This document shows, one piece after another, positions 12,081-23,700 of a DNA stretch of 64,000 nucleotides. Source of the DNA: Centroberyx gerrardi. Taxonomy: Eukaryota; Chordata; Actinopteri; Beryciformes; Berycidae. The stretch lies in NCBI RefSeq assembly GCF_048128805.1, contig NC_136005.1, positions 18,378,260 through 18,442,259 on the forward strand, read 5' to 3'. The notes under the pieces are model-generated. The model made no database searches, was not told the DNA's origin, and saw only the letters and a program-made list of their open reading frames with translations. Numbering within the stretch: position 1 is the first letter of the stretch; each line of letters begins with the position of its first letter. The position numbers and the translations under genes are program-made.

Positions 12081-14714
12081 CAGCTTGCCCACCTTTTTAT
12101 CTACAGAATAGAGTTTACCCTCCTTTCTACGCCGACATAAATCTTAGTGGTGTAAATTCATAGTATACATCATAGTAGGTAGTATCAAATGGATGTGAGG
12201 TATATAAAGAGAGGATCTTTACAGGAAAAAAGCTTAAATTAGTGCTTTTCTGAAAATATAATTGATTTTCTTTATATTCGTAGTTGCCTTATGATGATCA
12301 AAAACTGGAGGTCATTGTTTACCTGCGTTTTTATTTACCACTACATCACTGATGACAACGAATACCGATGGTGTGTGCATGTGTGTGTGAGAATGTGGAT
12401 CTCTACAGTCACATATGGTGGTGTGAGCTCACCGAGCATTGAGGCATTCTTGGGAAAAAGTCAAGTCAAAAAGCAACTTGTGCCTTAATAATTATGGCTT
12501 TGTAATGGTTTCAGTATTTGAGTGTTCATCCGGGCTTCTCCTTTTGGAAACTTTGCTGTTCCACTAACCCATGGCTATTACTTTTCCATTAGCACCATAG
12601 TGCAGAACCATTATAGCCCTTCACAAGGGCAGGATTGTATTTTACAATTACTTACTTTACCATACCTTTTACATCAATGCCAGGCTCTGTATTTGTGTAC
12701 AGTATGTTTCAAAGGTCATTTGGTCAGGATGTGCATTTGTACTTTTATTCAGAAGATTCCATCAATTTCACAGTTCAAAAACATTAAAGATAAACAAGCA
12801 ATTAATTATGCATTACACTCCTCTCTAATGGTTCAGTAGACATTTCTACCAAAACTGATTCCTTGTTGTTTCAATCTATAAACAATAACTTTGTGGAAGA
12901 ACACCTGGGGAAATAAACAGGGGCAAAAAGCTCATTGGAGTCCTCTGCTTTCTGCAGGTCATATGTTCCCAGCCACATGGCTCTTGGGAAATTTCTCAAG
13001 ATTCTTTGCATTGAGGACTCAGGAGGAAGCTCTGCAAGTGTGTTTATACAGTTAACACACATTGGTGCTGCGATTGCAGAATTAAGGTATTAGATAATGG
13101 GAGCTAGTTGAGATTTCAATTTAAGAATAACAACTTATTCACTTTTTCCCTTCATTGTCTATGGGGCAAAAAAGTTGTGATTTGGGAGGCAGCCAAAGCA
13201 TTGTGGGAACAAGAGGTGTAAGCTGAGCTCAATGACCTACTGGTTCCCAGCCTTCTCTTTGGCTTTCTCACCTTCTCTCTGCTTGCAGCGCACCTCCAGA
13301 CAAAAGCATTATTATTGCTCTTGGATTCTTCATTGGTGAATTCTTGGTATTGAAACTGCACAGAATAAATTAGACGGTGTATGGCCTGTGATGGAGAGAG
13401 CTGAATGGAGCCATGACAAGTAACCCAACATTTGTTGTTTCCAGTCATTCAGATTCACTTAGCTGGAAGCGTTTCACCACAATATTTCCAATAGTTCTTC
13501 TGCTGGCTATTTTGTCTCTCTCATTAGACATGATGAATCTGCGGCTGCATTTCTTGGAAGCCTGTGAGCTAAACAAACGGTGCCATACAGAGCAAAGTCT
13601 TTTGTTTTTAAAAGGCGTTAGACCCTATTCTGGGGTTTTACTGGAACCTCTAGCAGGTGAAAGGTCAAGGCTGCGAGTGTAAAAGATGTACCAAGGCTCG
13701 TCAGTGTGTTAATCCGTCTGTTGGCCGGAGTCCCAGGCAGAGAAAAGAGCAGGACCCACTAACAGTATAGTGTTACATAAAACAGGTTCTTCTCACACCA
13801 TCAAGCACGTGCTTGTGACTTAGTTGTATGGAAACCGAGCGTAACCTAGACTTTGGCTCGGCTCCCTGAAATCCCCAGGATATAGGAAAATAAATCACAA
13901 GGTACAGAACGCTGTTCACAGGACACAAGTTGTCATCCAACTAACCCTTCCTGTCTTTCCATCTGTCCTCAAAGTTACTAGTGCTGGCAGCATTTTCACT
14001 CAACAGTTTATATGATACTTTAGATATGACAATGTAAGTTGATACAATAACATTTCTAACCCAGACCCACAAACAGGCTTTAAGAATGTCTTCACAATAG
14101 ATAGCTTTAGCATGACGGGTACAAACAGAACTTGGGGGATAACAGTGTCCATATAAGGCATCCCCCCATGCAAGTCTATGACGAGAATCTCATTTCCGAT
14201 CGCCGTCAATGAAGGCTGTGATCATTTTTTATGTATTCTAAACATAAAAATCACAAGTGCATTTGGACTTTCATGATATACTTTACTGTCATAGTTGTGA
14301 GACAAGTGCATAGTCTTCCAAGGACACAGCATTTTTACCCCCCAAATGCTAACACGTTAAGTATGCTAGCTCTTTCTGGGGAAAAAAGGTATTTGTTAAG
14401 ATCAGACCTCAATATACACTGGTAAAATAAAAGCAAAAGACACCAGAGGCTGAGTTGGAGGTGGTTGAAAATAGGCTTCCTCCTGTTAAGATTAATACAA
14501 TCACTCCTTTGTTTTCCCCCAAGTGGCCGGGACCCTCAGCTTAGCGCGTCATCGTTGAAGCTATCTATGGTCTAAGTTAACAATCAAGGCTGACGAAAAC
14601 TGTAGTTTTAAAAGCCCCGATGCTACAGTGTAACCACAAAACCACCATCCTCACCCCACTCTCATTGTCACTGCCTGAATTAACCTGCGATAAATTCATT
14701 AATTCACTGTTATT

Positions 14715-15492
14715 AATATTGTGAGCTGGATGCATGCTGATCACACACCTTCCCTGTCTCTATGTGACATGTCTACTGGTGGCACAGGCGCTTTTCACCT
14801 CTCCCTCTCTATTCCACCTCTCCCTCTCTATTCCACCTCTCCCTCTCTATTCTACCTCTCCCTCTCTATTCTTCCTCTCTATTCTAGGCCACAAGTGGAA
14901 ATCCACCAACAAAGTTGAATGAACAGGCTGACTGGTCATCCTACTGCCATTTCTGTAACCCAGCAACTACGAGTCAATATCCTAACTGTTGAATCACGAT
15001 TTGGTATGTTATCCCCGGCACCCAAGGACACAGGACATTTTTATAAGAGGCCTAGAGAGCAACACGCCCAACGCTTCTATTATAGCCAATTCACTGATAA
15101 TACCCGTACAATTTCAATCACTCTCAGCCAGCCAGACAACAAAGCACTGAAGGATAAGCAAAAGTGGTGACATAAGCGGGGCTGTGATTGTAAGCTCTTA
15201 CATCATCATCCTCCATTCTGGCCTCTCTGCTGCAAAGCCCGGTTTCCTTGACAAACTGCGGTGATTGCCAGTGTCCTCCATGTTGAACTATTTCCCCTCT
15301 GTGTTCAGCAGCACACTGCTTCAATCACACCACTGGAATACGATATGAGAAAGGATTGTTACCGTCTGAATTATCATGCAGCTCCATTCAATCTTATTAG
15401 CTTATGGGCAACATTGTGAGCCAAATGCTATTTTCATCCACAGGTGAGCCCACAGCTTCCCCGTCTCTCTCTGGCATGCGTACCAGTGGCAC
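14715..15492 (+). repeat. Pair of diverged direct repeats (14715-14787 and 15410-15492)
   Basis: Both copies contain, in the same order, AAYATTGTGAGC, CACA-CTTCCC-GTCTCT and a TACTGGTGGCAC / TACCAGTGGCAC block. Over the best 43-base part they differ at about 10 positions, counted by eye. They lie about 700 bp apart on the same strand. They are either an old local duplication or two copies of a dispersed repeat I cannot name. Confidence 0.45.
14796..14884 (+). repeat. 19-bp pyrimidine-rich minisatellite
   Basis: Unit CACCTCTCCCTCTCTATTC is repeated three times perfectly (14796-14852). A fourth unit with one change and a truncated fifth follow. The array sits directly after the left copy of the 14.7-kb duplicated segment and opens artefactual frames reading repeated Ser-Leu-Pro. 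Confidence 0.9.
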
Positions 15493-17359
15493 GGAGATTC
15501 TCCTCAGGCAGTGTGTAATGGAAAACTACTCCACTACCACGACAGCCATAGTGAGCTTCATATCAATGTGTCTGGCCCTGGGGGAGCAACAGCAGGACAA
15601 TGAAAGATAAGACAGTCTCCTCTCGTTCAGCTCCCCCAGCTGTGTTTGTCCTTAGACAGACAGAGACCTTTATCTAGCCCAGGAGTCTGGGTCACACAGA
15701 GGAGCCTTCCAACTCCCTTTCAGCCTCATCTCAGACCCATTAGTGTCTGGTAAGAACTGGTAGAGAGATTACAAATCTAAACATCAACACAAAATATCAT
15801 TTACTGTTTTCTCTAGTCTGAAGCTCAAGCACATTAATTATGAACTACACATTGAAGGTATCAAGGTCTGTTAGCACTGAGCTCGTCCTGAAACTTCACC
15901 TCTCCTCAGTTCTAATCAATTAGTGAGGAGTATTATTGACACATTTTAAAACAACAAAATTACAGAGGCAAAGGATCCATACGGGAACAGGTACATTTAT
16001 TTCCTAATACAAGTCAAGTATAATAATCCTGTTTTTGTTCTAGAAGGGCTGTAAGTAAAGACTTGCAATATTATGGAGACTATGTTAAAGCTAAATGAAC
16101 AAAAAGAGGCTTTTTCTTTTTTTTTTTGGCCTGTGTGACCATGCTAATTTTAGTTCAAGGTCAAACTCATCTCTGATTTAGGATGAATGGCGGAGTATTA
16201 AAAGTCTTTATCTCTTGGAAATGTATTGTGTACAGTCAATACAGAGAGTGGAAACAGATTCAACAGCAAATATACAACCAAACACCAAAGGGCCAAACCA
16301 TGGGGGCAATAGGGGCACTGATCAGTACGATTCTCCTGCTCTACAGCGCCAGCAGCAATGTTTCAAGGTTAGAGTGTGAAGAGAACGTTATCGTTAACCA
16401 TTTTGGCTTGTGTGCGTCTGTGTGTCCTGTGAGGTGCTCATGACAGATAAATAGAATAAACGCTAAATTTGTCTTTGATTGTACCTGTAAATCTACAATA
16501 GCTGGGCACATGGACTAGACCGTGGGCTGAAACATCGGGCTCTTTGTTTTCATCATGAAGCAAGTGATAGTAATCAGTTATTCCAGTTGCCCTGAAGCCA
16601 TTTTCAGAGCAGCAGGCTTTCTAATTGTCTACACTATAGTGATGGACAGCTGTTGTAAGAGCATGCAAATTGTTATTATGTCAGCGTGCACAATTTCCCC
16701 TCTAGCATTCACTATGGCGATGAATCATTAGGGCATCAAAGTGGGTTATGGGTAGGGAGAGGAGGAAGGGAGGGATTCACCTCCCGCCCATCAGGACATA
16801 TATTGAAAATATGGCAGCTAGGACTACAAGGGCACCCTGTATAAAAAAGACTGCTTGCCAAGTTGAATGATAATCTAAAATGGGCTAGGATGGAAACAAA
16901 ACAGCATGCAAATAAGAGACACATCTATACTGACACAGAGAAACTGTCAGACGAAACATTCTGCACTGACAAAGAGCGATATCGGAGAAGGCTGTCAAAC
17001 CTTAGGAAGACGGTATTAGACAAACCGTCCAGACAAAGAGTAGATTCAGAGGTTAGGGAAGGATGTGAGAAGAGGCTTAGGTATGTGGAGTGCAGAGAAG
17101 TGAGCGTTACCTAAAGCTGTGGTGTTTAAGTTCAGGCTGACATCTAATGCGGCTGTTGACAGTATAAGAGATACCCATAATGAAAACAGAAAAGTTAGAG
17201 AGAATAATTATCTCATATGTTAGGTAGTGCCTCGGCCCCCCTTGATATTTCAGTAGAGTATAAGCGCAGTATGGGAATGGGGGTCCTTAAGTTACCTCTA
17301 TCTAGTTTAACAGAAGAATTCAATTGTGCAAATGCAGTGGAGTGGGCACTAACACAGCA

Positions 17360-18375
17360 CCTGCTCTAGCAACTGGACAGATATGGACCTCTGAAGAAGC
17401 AGCTCAGCAAGCACAGCCAGCACTGAGACAGAGAGCTAATGTAGGGCAAGTGCAACAGCATGGTGGAGGCCTTGGTCTTGGCACAGGCAAACCTGCATGG
17501 AACAAAACAATACCTTTAGAAAAGAGGAACTTAGTGGTGGAGCAAATACCTTGCCAGGAGGAAATGACAAAGTGTGCAAAGCAGTTTATCAAGCTAGGCA
17601 GGGACAATGGATGAACAGAGAAACTATAAAGGAAGAGGCTTAGCTGGAAAGAATTTGTGAGTATGAAGGTATCTTGGATTTGATTCATCACGGAGGGAAC
17701 ATATGATGATGGCTGGGTGAAGCAAACAAACGGCTGGGTGACGCAGTGCATTGCTGTGTCGGAGACAAATCTAGTCTTTCCCAAGGTTTATACAATTGGA
17801 GGCACAGCCACATGTTGAAGTGCCTGGCAACAGCAGCAACTGAGACTAAACAAACAGATATTAAATCTCTGGCAGTTAGGAGAGAGAACCAAATGTATCA
17901 AATCAGCTTTGTATGTGAAGGGGAACAAGTCAGGAAAGAAAAAGTATTGAATAGGGACAAGGGCAGCAGGAAGAGGCTAGGGAGTGGAAGATCCAAGTAG
18001 ACATAAGACAGCAACTTAACAGTCTTGAAAGAAGTAGCTAGCACCAGCGTAAGACCTGGTACTGCACTCAGCATACTTTTTACTTTGTACAACTCACAGT
18101 GCCATCAGATGCAGCAGATGAGGCATACAAAAGGAGGAGGCTTAGACTCACTGTACTGGCAGCTGAGGCTGAAAAGTGGAGCTTGAAAGCCAGGGTTTAC
18201 GCCCTGTGGATGTTGGGTGCTGTGGATTTGCAGCCACATCCACTACCAGTTCACTCAGGGAGTTAGGGATTCATGGTCAGGGCTTACGCCAGGCCGCAAA
18301 GGCTGCTTCTGAAGCAGCTGAGAGGAGCAGCCACCGTCTCCGGCTGAAAAGAGAGGACACCAGCAGAAAGTACGG
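17360..18375 (+). pseudogene. Decayed LINE ORF2 C-terminus with restriction-like endonuclease (R2/NeSL type)
   Basis: Conceptual translation on the + strand, changing frame several times, gives blocks I recognise from the C-terminal part of fish non-LTR retrotransposons with a restriction-like endonuclease. These are EEAAQQAQPALRQRANVGQ then KPAWNKTIPLEKRNLVVEQ (17.39-17.55 kb), KRLSWKEF (17.63 kb), SLSQGLYNWRHSHMLKCLA (17.77-17.83 kb), VQLTVPSDAADEAYKRRRLR (near 18.09 kb) and PVDVGCCGFAATSTTSSLRE followed by SEAAERSSHRLRLKRED (18.19-18.36 kb). Stops and frameshifts separate them. The family's active-site PD is RPG here, and the glutamate before LTVP is glutamine. No reverse transcriptase motif was found, so this is a 5'-truncated, inactive copy. 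The left edge is approximate. An antisense 126-codon frame at 17404-17784 is a shadow of it. Confidence 0.65.
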
Positions 18376-18770
18376 AAGTCCATCTTATACTAAAACAGGA
18401 GTATTTGTACCATATGATGGCACGCATATGGTGGCAGAAGTCCACTTTTTTGCTGATTCAGTGTGGTTTTTGAACTGCTGAATGGGCTGTTTCAAGACAG
18501 AAGTGTTAGCCGTCCCTTAAGCTTATGAGGGCGAGGTTGGAAGTTTATTAACTAAGTGTAGGTGCAGTGTCAAAGTAGTGTAGGTGAGTAAAGGTCTGAT
18601 CTGAAGTGAGAGGGGTTATGGGAGGAGGGGGGTTGGCGGGAATGGTTACAGAATTTCCTGTTTGACCCTTCTGGAGGAGCCTAAAACATCTGGGATGGGA
18701 GCCAACTGCAATGATAACAAATTTCCTCTAAGGTCCAAGACAGGTTTCTACATAGGTGCTCACCCTACAT

Positions 18771-18937
18771 GTGGTATGTGGGTTAGAAAGACCATCCTTT
18801 AATTAGAGGACCTGCATTCAAGCCCCTGAGATGGCAAATCTCAAGGGTGCTGTTCTTTAGCTGTCCCTGCATTCTGATCTCGCCTTGCAGGGGGAAAGCA
18901 AAAAGAGAATTTCCCTACCGAGATCAATAAAGTATCA
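18771..18937 (+). mobile_element. tRNA-derived SINE with LINE-like 3' tail
   Basis: A tRNA-like head carries a box A-like TGTGGGTTAGAAAGA (18777-18791) and a box B-like GCATTCAAGCCCC (18814-18826). The 3' end reads TTTCCCTACCGAGATCAATA followed by AAGTATC, close to the AATAAAGTATC tail shared by fish L2-like LINEs and their SINEs. The copy is diverged from intact tRNA promoters and is probably inactive. No clear target-site duplication was found. Confidence 0.6.
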
Positions 18938-20439
18938 TATTTCTTGTTATTACATCAGATCCTGTGGGTTAGTAAAGTGTAAAGTATGATTTTTTTTTAA
19001 AAACTTACTTTTTTTCATCCCAATTGTCAAGAATCTCAGGTAACTAGTCTGTTTGAAAGACTTTCCTTCAGAAGACACTAACCTACGCTGATGATGCTTG
19101 TGCCACAATTTGAATTCATTTTAAGTTTTAGAGCAGTTTTAAGTCACAACTGATGGAAAGCTGACTTTGAATGTGTCATGTAGTCATAGGTAGAAACTAT
19201 ACACTCAAATGGTTAGCTTATCTACATTCCTGTTAAGATGATTAAGTAAAATTAGGCCTATTGCTGCCTGCCAGACATTCATGCTGAAAAGCTGATTTTC
19301 AGTGTGCACTGGGTCCTTGAAAATAGACCAAAAGGGCAAATTTTGGCCTTCCACAACATTAGGTTTGGCCCTTCAAAGGGTTTCAGAGAGTGATAAGATA
19401 TTGTATTTGGTCTATTTTGATGCAATTTTACTGACAAACATAATGACAGGCCTGACTGTGTTCACACAGAAAGTGAGGTGAAATTCTGCCTCACTTTACT
19501 CACGAGTTCGATCACATGGTTTACAAAAAAAGCAAGTGAAATTGGGGTGAAGACACAGAAGGACGTTTGATGCCGCTGACACAACAGAAAGCAGCCCTAT
19601 CATCACAGCCATTAGGTTTAGTGGTTTTGGTTGACAACTTTCTTGAATTCTTTCTTAAACCGCGAGGAATGAGACAATGTAGATTACTGCTTCAGGTTTA
19701 TATTTTTGTATTCTATCATGTTTGCATTTTATTCATTTGTTGCCAGGTTTTGCAGCCAGCATGACCAATTTATCTTCTCTTTGGGAATCCAGTTTTTTAA
19801 AAACCTTTTGTGTAGATGTCACCAGTCAGATTTACTGCTCACAAATAACCCATATGTCTCCTCCGCCACCACCATGTCACACACAAGGCACCCTGTCTTA
19901 TAGCATGCACAATAGTAGGCTACTTTGCATCAAAATGCTCATCTGAATCAGAGGCAGTCTAGTTTAACTACATTAGTGGTCTTCAATGTGCCATCAGAGC
20001 TGTGTGTATGCAGGCTTTCATTCCACTGAAACAGTACAGTGGGTGATTTCAGGGATTAGCAGACCTTCAGCCACAGAGGGGGAACTAATCAGTGGAAGTA
20101 GCTGCTGTAGTATTTCGTTGAAATGAAAATTCAGTCCTACACTCCCATGGCTCTGATATGGCACATGGTTACTGATCTAGACAATAGTGCTACAGCTGCC
20201 TCCAAAACGGATATACAGTCCCATCTGAAGCATTCCTTTATTGGTTGACCCGTGCACGTGGCGGCCAATCTGGACCAGTAGTTATTCAGGGCAAACTTTA
20301 ACTTTGACCACGAGTGCAGCAGTCTTCCTGTGAAGGATGTGACTACAGCAGCCATGTCTAGGGGTCACCTCTTCTGTGACTCGGCTTGAAATAGTTTGGT
20401 CATGACTCCCCCTTGTGGAGGACGGTGTTCAAAACGTGG

Positions 20440-20702
20440 ACCGCGAGCTTCCGCCATCGCTGACGCAGAATCCGGTTGTGCAGCAGCCATTTTGTCTGTT
20501 CGGGCAAGTCTACCCCTGACGGTCACGAACTGCAGTTCCACCTTAGGAAACAATTTGAAATGTTGTTATTATATTTCTTATTTCGTGTTATGCACTAACT
20601 GGGCACCGGTGATAATTTATACTTCAGTTTTAGAAGTTCGAGGAGGGCTCCCCCGTCGAAATAAATCCACAATTTAGCGTAGAAATCGCGTCCAATTGAG
20701 GT
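20440..20702 (+). promoter_or_regulatory. zbtb11: Probable zbtb11 promoter and 5'UTR, TATA-less, two YY1-type sites
   Basis: The 260 bases before the zbtb11 ATG are GC- and CpG-richer than their surroundings and lack a TATA box. Two CCAT-centred motifs on the + strand, CCGCCATCGC (20451-20460) and GCCATTTT (20486-20493), fit the YY1 consensus and are typical of housekeeping promoters near the start site. Two antisense frames here (20365-20553 and 20595-20972) are not credible genes. Confidence 0.45.
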
Positions 20703-23700
20703 ATGTCGTGTGAAGAAAGCTACTTGGCCATCATACGGTATCTGACTGACGAGCGGGAGCCGTACGCGCCAGGGACGCATGGCAATACCAAAAGAAAAAT
20801 ACGCAAAGCAGCCGCATGCTACGTTGTAAGAAACGGGACCTTGTTTTATCAGCGTCGGCTGAAGGGCCAGAATGACTTCACAGAGTTGGAGGTGGTGCTG
20901 CAGGATGGACGGAGGAAGGAACTTATGAGCCAGGCACACATCACCGAAGGGGGAGAACATCTCAACCAACAACTCACCTGGGAATCAATTTCTCATAAGT
21001 ACTGGTGGAGAGGTACGTTACATGCAAGCTAACGTTACGTTAGCTTAAAATGCTAAACTGGCTAGCGATTACACCCGCTGAGGAACCGGTGTAAACACAC
21101 ACAAGCCTGTCAAATATCAATGTACGCCACCCTTCTTAGCTAAATACAAAGCTGCTCTCTGGCGCCACCTACTGAAAGATTATGAGATCCTCTTTTTGTT
21201 GTCGAGCCTTTACAGAGACAGTGGTTATGCTGGTTGGAGTAGTTTGTAATGTTGATCTAGCTGAAAAGATAATGTGTTTTTGACACCGTAGGTATCCTGA
21301 AGCATGTGAAAGACCACATCAGAGAGTGTGCTCAGTGTCAGAGCAGGCGGACGGCCGATGATGGGTCTGGAGCTCGCCCGGTGGCACGGCCAGGGAGACG
21401 CAAGGTGGTGGTCCAGATGAATGATGAGGAGGAGGAGGAAGAGGATGAGGAAGAAGGGGATGAATTATACTTCACTGACGCATCTAGTCAGCCTCGATCC
21501 AAGGTGTCCAAGACAGTGGCCAAGCATGAACTGGTCTTTGTAAGTATCTTGGGCATCGGGATGATCGTTTAAGTCTCAAAATGTTTTTCCACTATGCTGC
21601 TATCAGTATATTACTGTGATAAAAATGTTTGCCATACAGTTTGCAGTTGAGCGTCTTTTCTTAATGTGGTCTTTGTTGGTTTGTCTTGTGTGCTGACTTG
21701 CAGGTGGATAGCAAGGGTGAGGTGAACCAGTTCCTGCCCAGACACAGCCAGACGATGCTGGACAAACTCAACCAGCAACGCCTCAACAATCAATTCTGCG
21801 ACATCACCCTGCTGATCGAAGGAGAGGAGCACCGTGCGCACAAAGCTGTACTGGCAGCCTGCAGCGAATACTTCAATGAGCTCTTTGTTGAGAAGGGGGC
21901 TGTGTCCACACATGAGGCTGTGGTGGACCTCTCTGGTGAGTCTTTTTTCTGTTGTTTGCTATACAGAACGTTTTGCATAGTTACTTAAACCTAACCCTCA
22001 TTCCTCTGTCTCCAGGTTTTACCAAAGCCAGCTTCCTACCTCTGCTGGATTTTGCTTATACCTCCTCCCTTACTTTCAATTTCTGTGTAATGGCCGATAT
22101 TGCCACACTTGCGCGACATTTGCTGATGGCGGAGGTGCTACAGATATGCGAGTCTGTACATAAACAGGTGGAGGAACAGAGGCTTACCGTCTATCAAAGG
22201 GGAGACATCCACACTGTAGTGTCAAGTCAACCAGCGGCCCAGGAGGGCTTCAAAGAGGACTCTGGTGCTTACATGGTGACCATACAGAGTGATGGCCAGG
22301 CGGTGGTCACCCACACTGCTGTTGCTGTAACAGACAAGTCCTTGGCTGTTGTTGCACATCCCAGAGAGGCCTATATACAGCAGCCCATGACAGTTGTCCC
22401 CCAAGCTGTGGAGGGAGAAGGCGGGCAAGCCCACAGCGGCGAGGCTGGGCAAGATGAAACTGTGACTCTAGTCACTCACAGTGGACAGGCTGGGCCAGGA
22501 GAATCTGTGACTGTCATTTCGCGCAGTGGGGAAGGAATAGAGGGGGAGACCATGACTGTTGTCACGCACAGCGGACAGGCTGGAGCCAGTGAATCCCTGG
22601 CTGTGGTGTCAGCCTGCCTAGCAATGGAGCAGCCACAGGATGCTGAGGGCCCTCTGGAAGCAGGGGCCTTCATCATAAATGTGGACCCAGACAAAGTGAC
22701 CCCCTCAGAGGTAGTTAAACTGGCAGCCGCCGTGGCCCCTGTACCGCAGGCTGAAGCAGTACCAATGCCCCAGGAGGAGACTACAGAGCCACAGATGGTA
22801 GAATCAACACCGCCACAACTCCAGAGTACACCCCAGAAACGGAAACGAGGGCGCCCAGCCAAGGTGAAGAAGGACATTGTGGTAGAGTATGCGATGTCAG
22901 TGGAGGAGGAGGAGCCGCAGTGTGTTAGCTCCTCCGCTGAAAGCCATGGGGACAAGCAGGAGAGCACAATAGATGACCCCAACAAGAGACAACTCCGGCA
23001 GCGCTCTATTGGTGAGGGGGGTTACGCACGTCTGCATATGGGACTTGAGGAAGAAGAGGAGGACAAGAAAGGACAAACCCCACAGCGTGTCGCCACCACC
23101 CCTAAGGTACATAAACACGTTCAAATTAAGCATTGCATGTAAATGAATGTGCATCTTGTGGCTCATGAAAGTGTTCTGTGTTAAGTGTGAAGGATTTTAC
23201 AATCAGTAGATAGACTGAACATGACTGTGTGTTTGTAGGTGGGCCCAAGGCCTGGGAAGAGGGGACGGCCACCAAAGAGACCACTGGAGAATCAAGAGGA
23301 AGGACCGGCCTGGTCTGAGGCCGGAGCAGATCTGGAGGCCAAGGCAGCAGAGAGCGTAACAGCGGGAGAGATTAACACAGAGGAGGCTGGGACTGAGGAA
23401 CCAGTGGCAGAGCCAGAGACCGGGTCCAAGCAGGAACCAGCCAAAACTGAAAGCGCTGTTGATGGAGAGCACACATGCTCTGAGTGTGGCATGTCCTTCC
23501 AGAGGCGCTACGCTCTCATCATGCACACATTAAAACATGAGAAAGCTCGTGGATACAAGTGCAGTGTAAGTATTAGTGCTGAAACGATTAGTCGATTAGT
23601 CGATCGACAGAAAATTACTTGTAATTTTGATAATCGATTAATCATTTTAGTCATTTATCAAGTAAAAATACCAAATATTTGCTGGTTACAGCTTCACAAA

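Larger units (their letters stand above)
8090..20400. other. Gene-poor interval between dpt and zbtb11
   Basis: About 12 kb with no recognisable protein-coding gene or RNA gene. Open frames are short and lack splice-consistent continuation. The parts that can be named are listed separately: MITE candidates at about 9.1-9.6 and 10.4 kb, a GC-rich island near 11.9 kb, a 19-bp minisatellite at 14.8 kb, a duplicated 75-bp segment at 14.7 and 15.4 kb, a decayed LINE at 17.4-18.4 kb and a SINE at 18.8 kb. The rest is unassigned AT-rich DNA. Confidence 0.6.

Noticed and set aside
17404..17784. 126-codon antisense frame
   Set aside because: It is the reverse-strand shadow of the decayed LINE, whose recognisable motifs are on the + strand.
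20595..20972. 125-codon frame on the - strand over the zbtb11 start
   Set aside because: It overlaps exon 1 and the promoter of zbtb11 in antisense and has no recognisable similarity.
22476..22985. 169-codon open frame antisense to zbtb11
   Set aside because: It lies wholly opposite exon 4 of zbtb11 and is a shadow of its strongly biased codon use.
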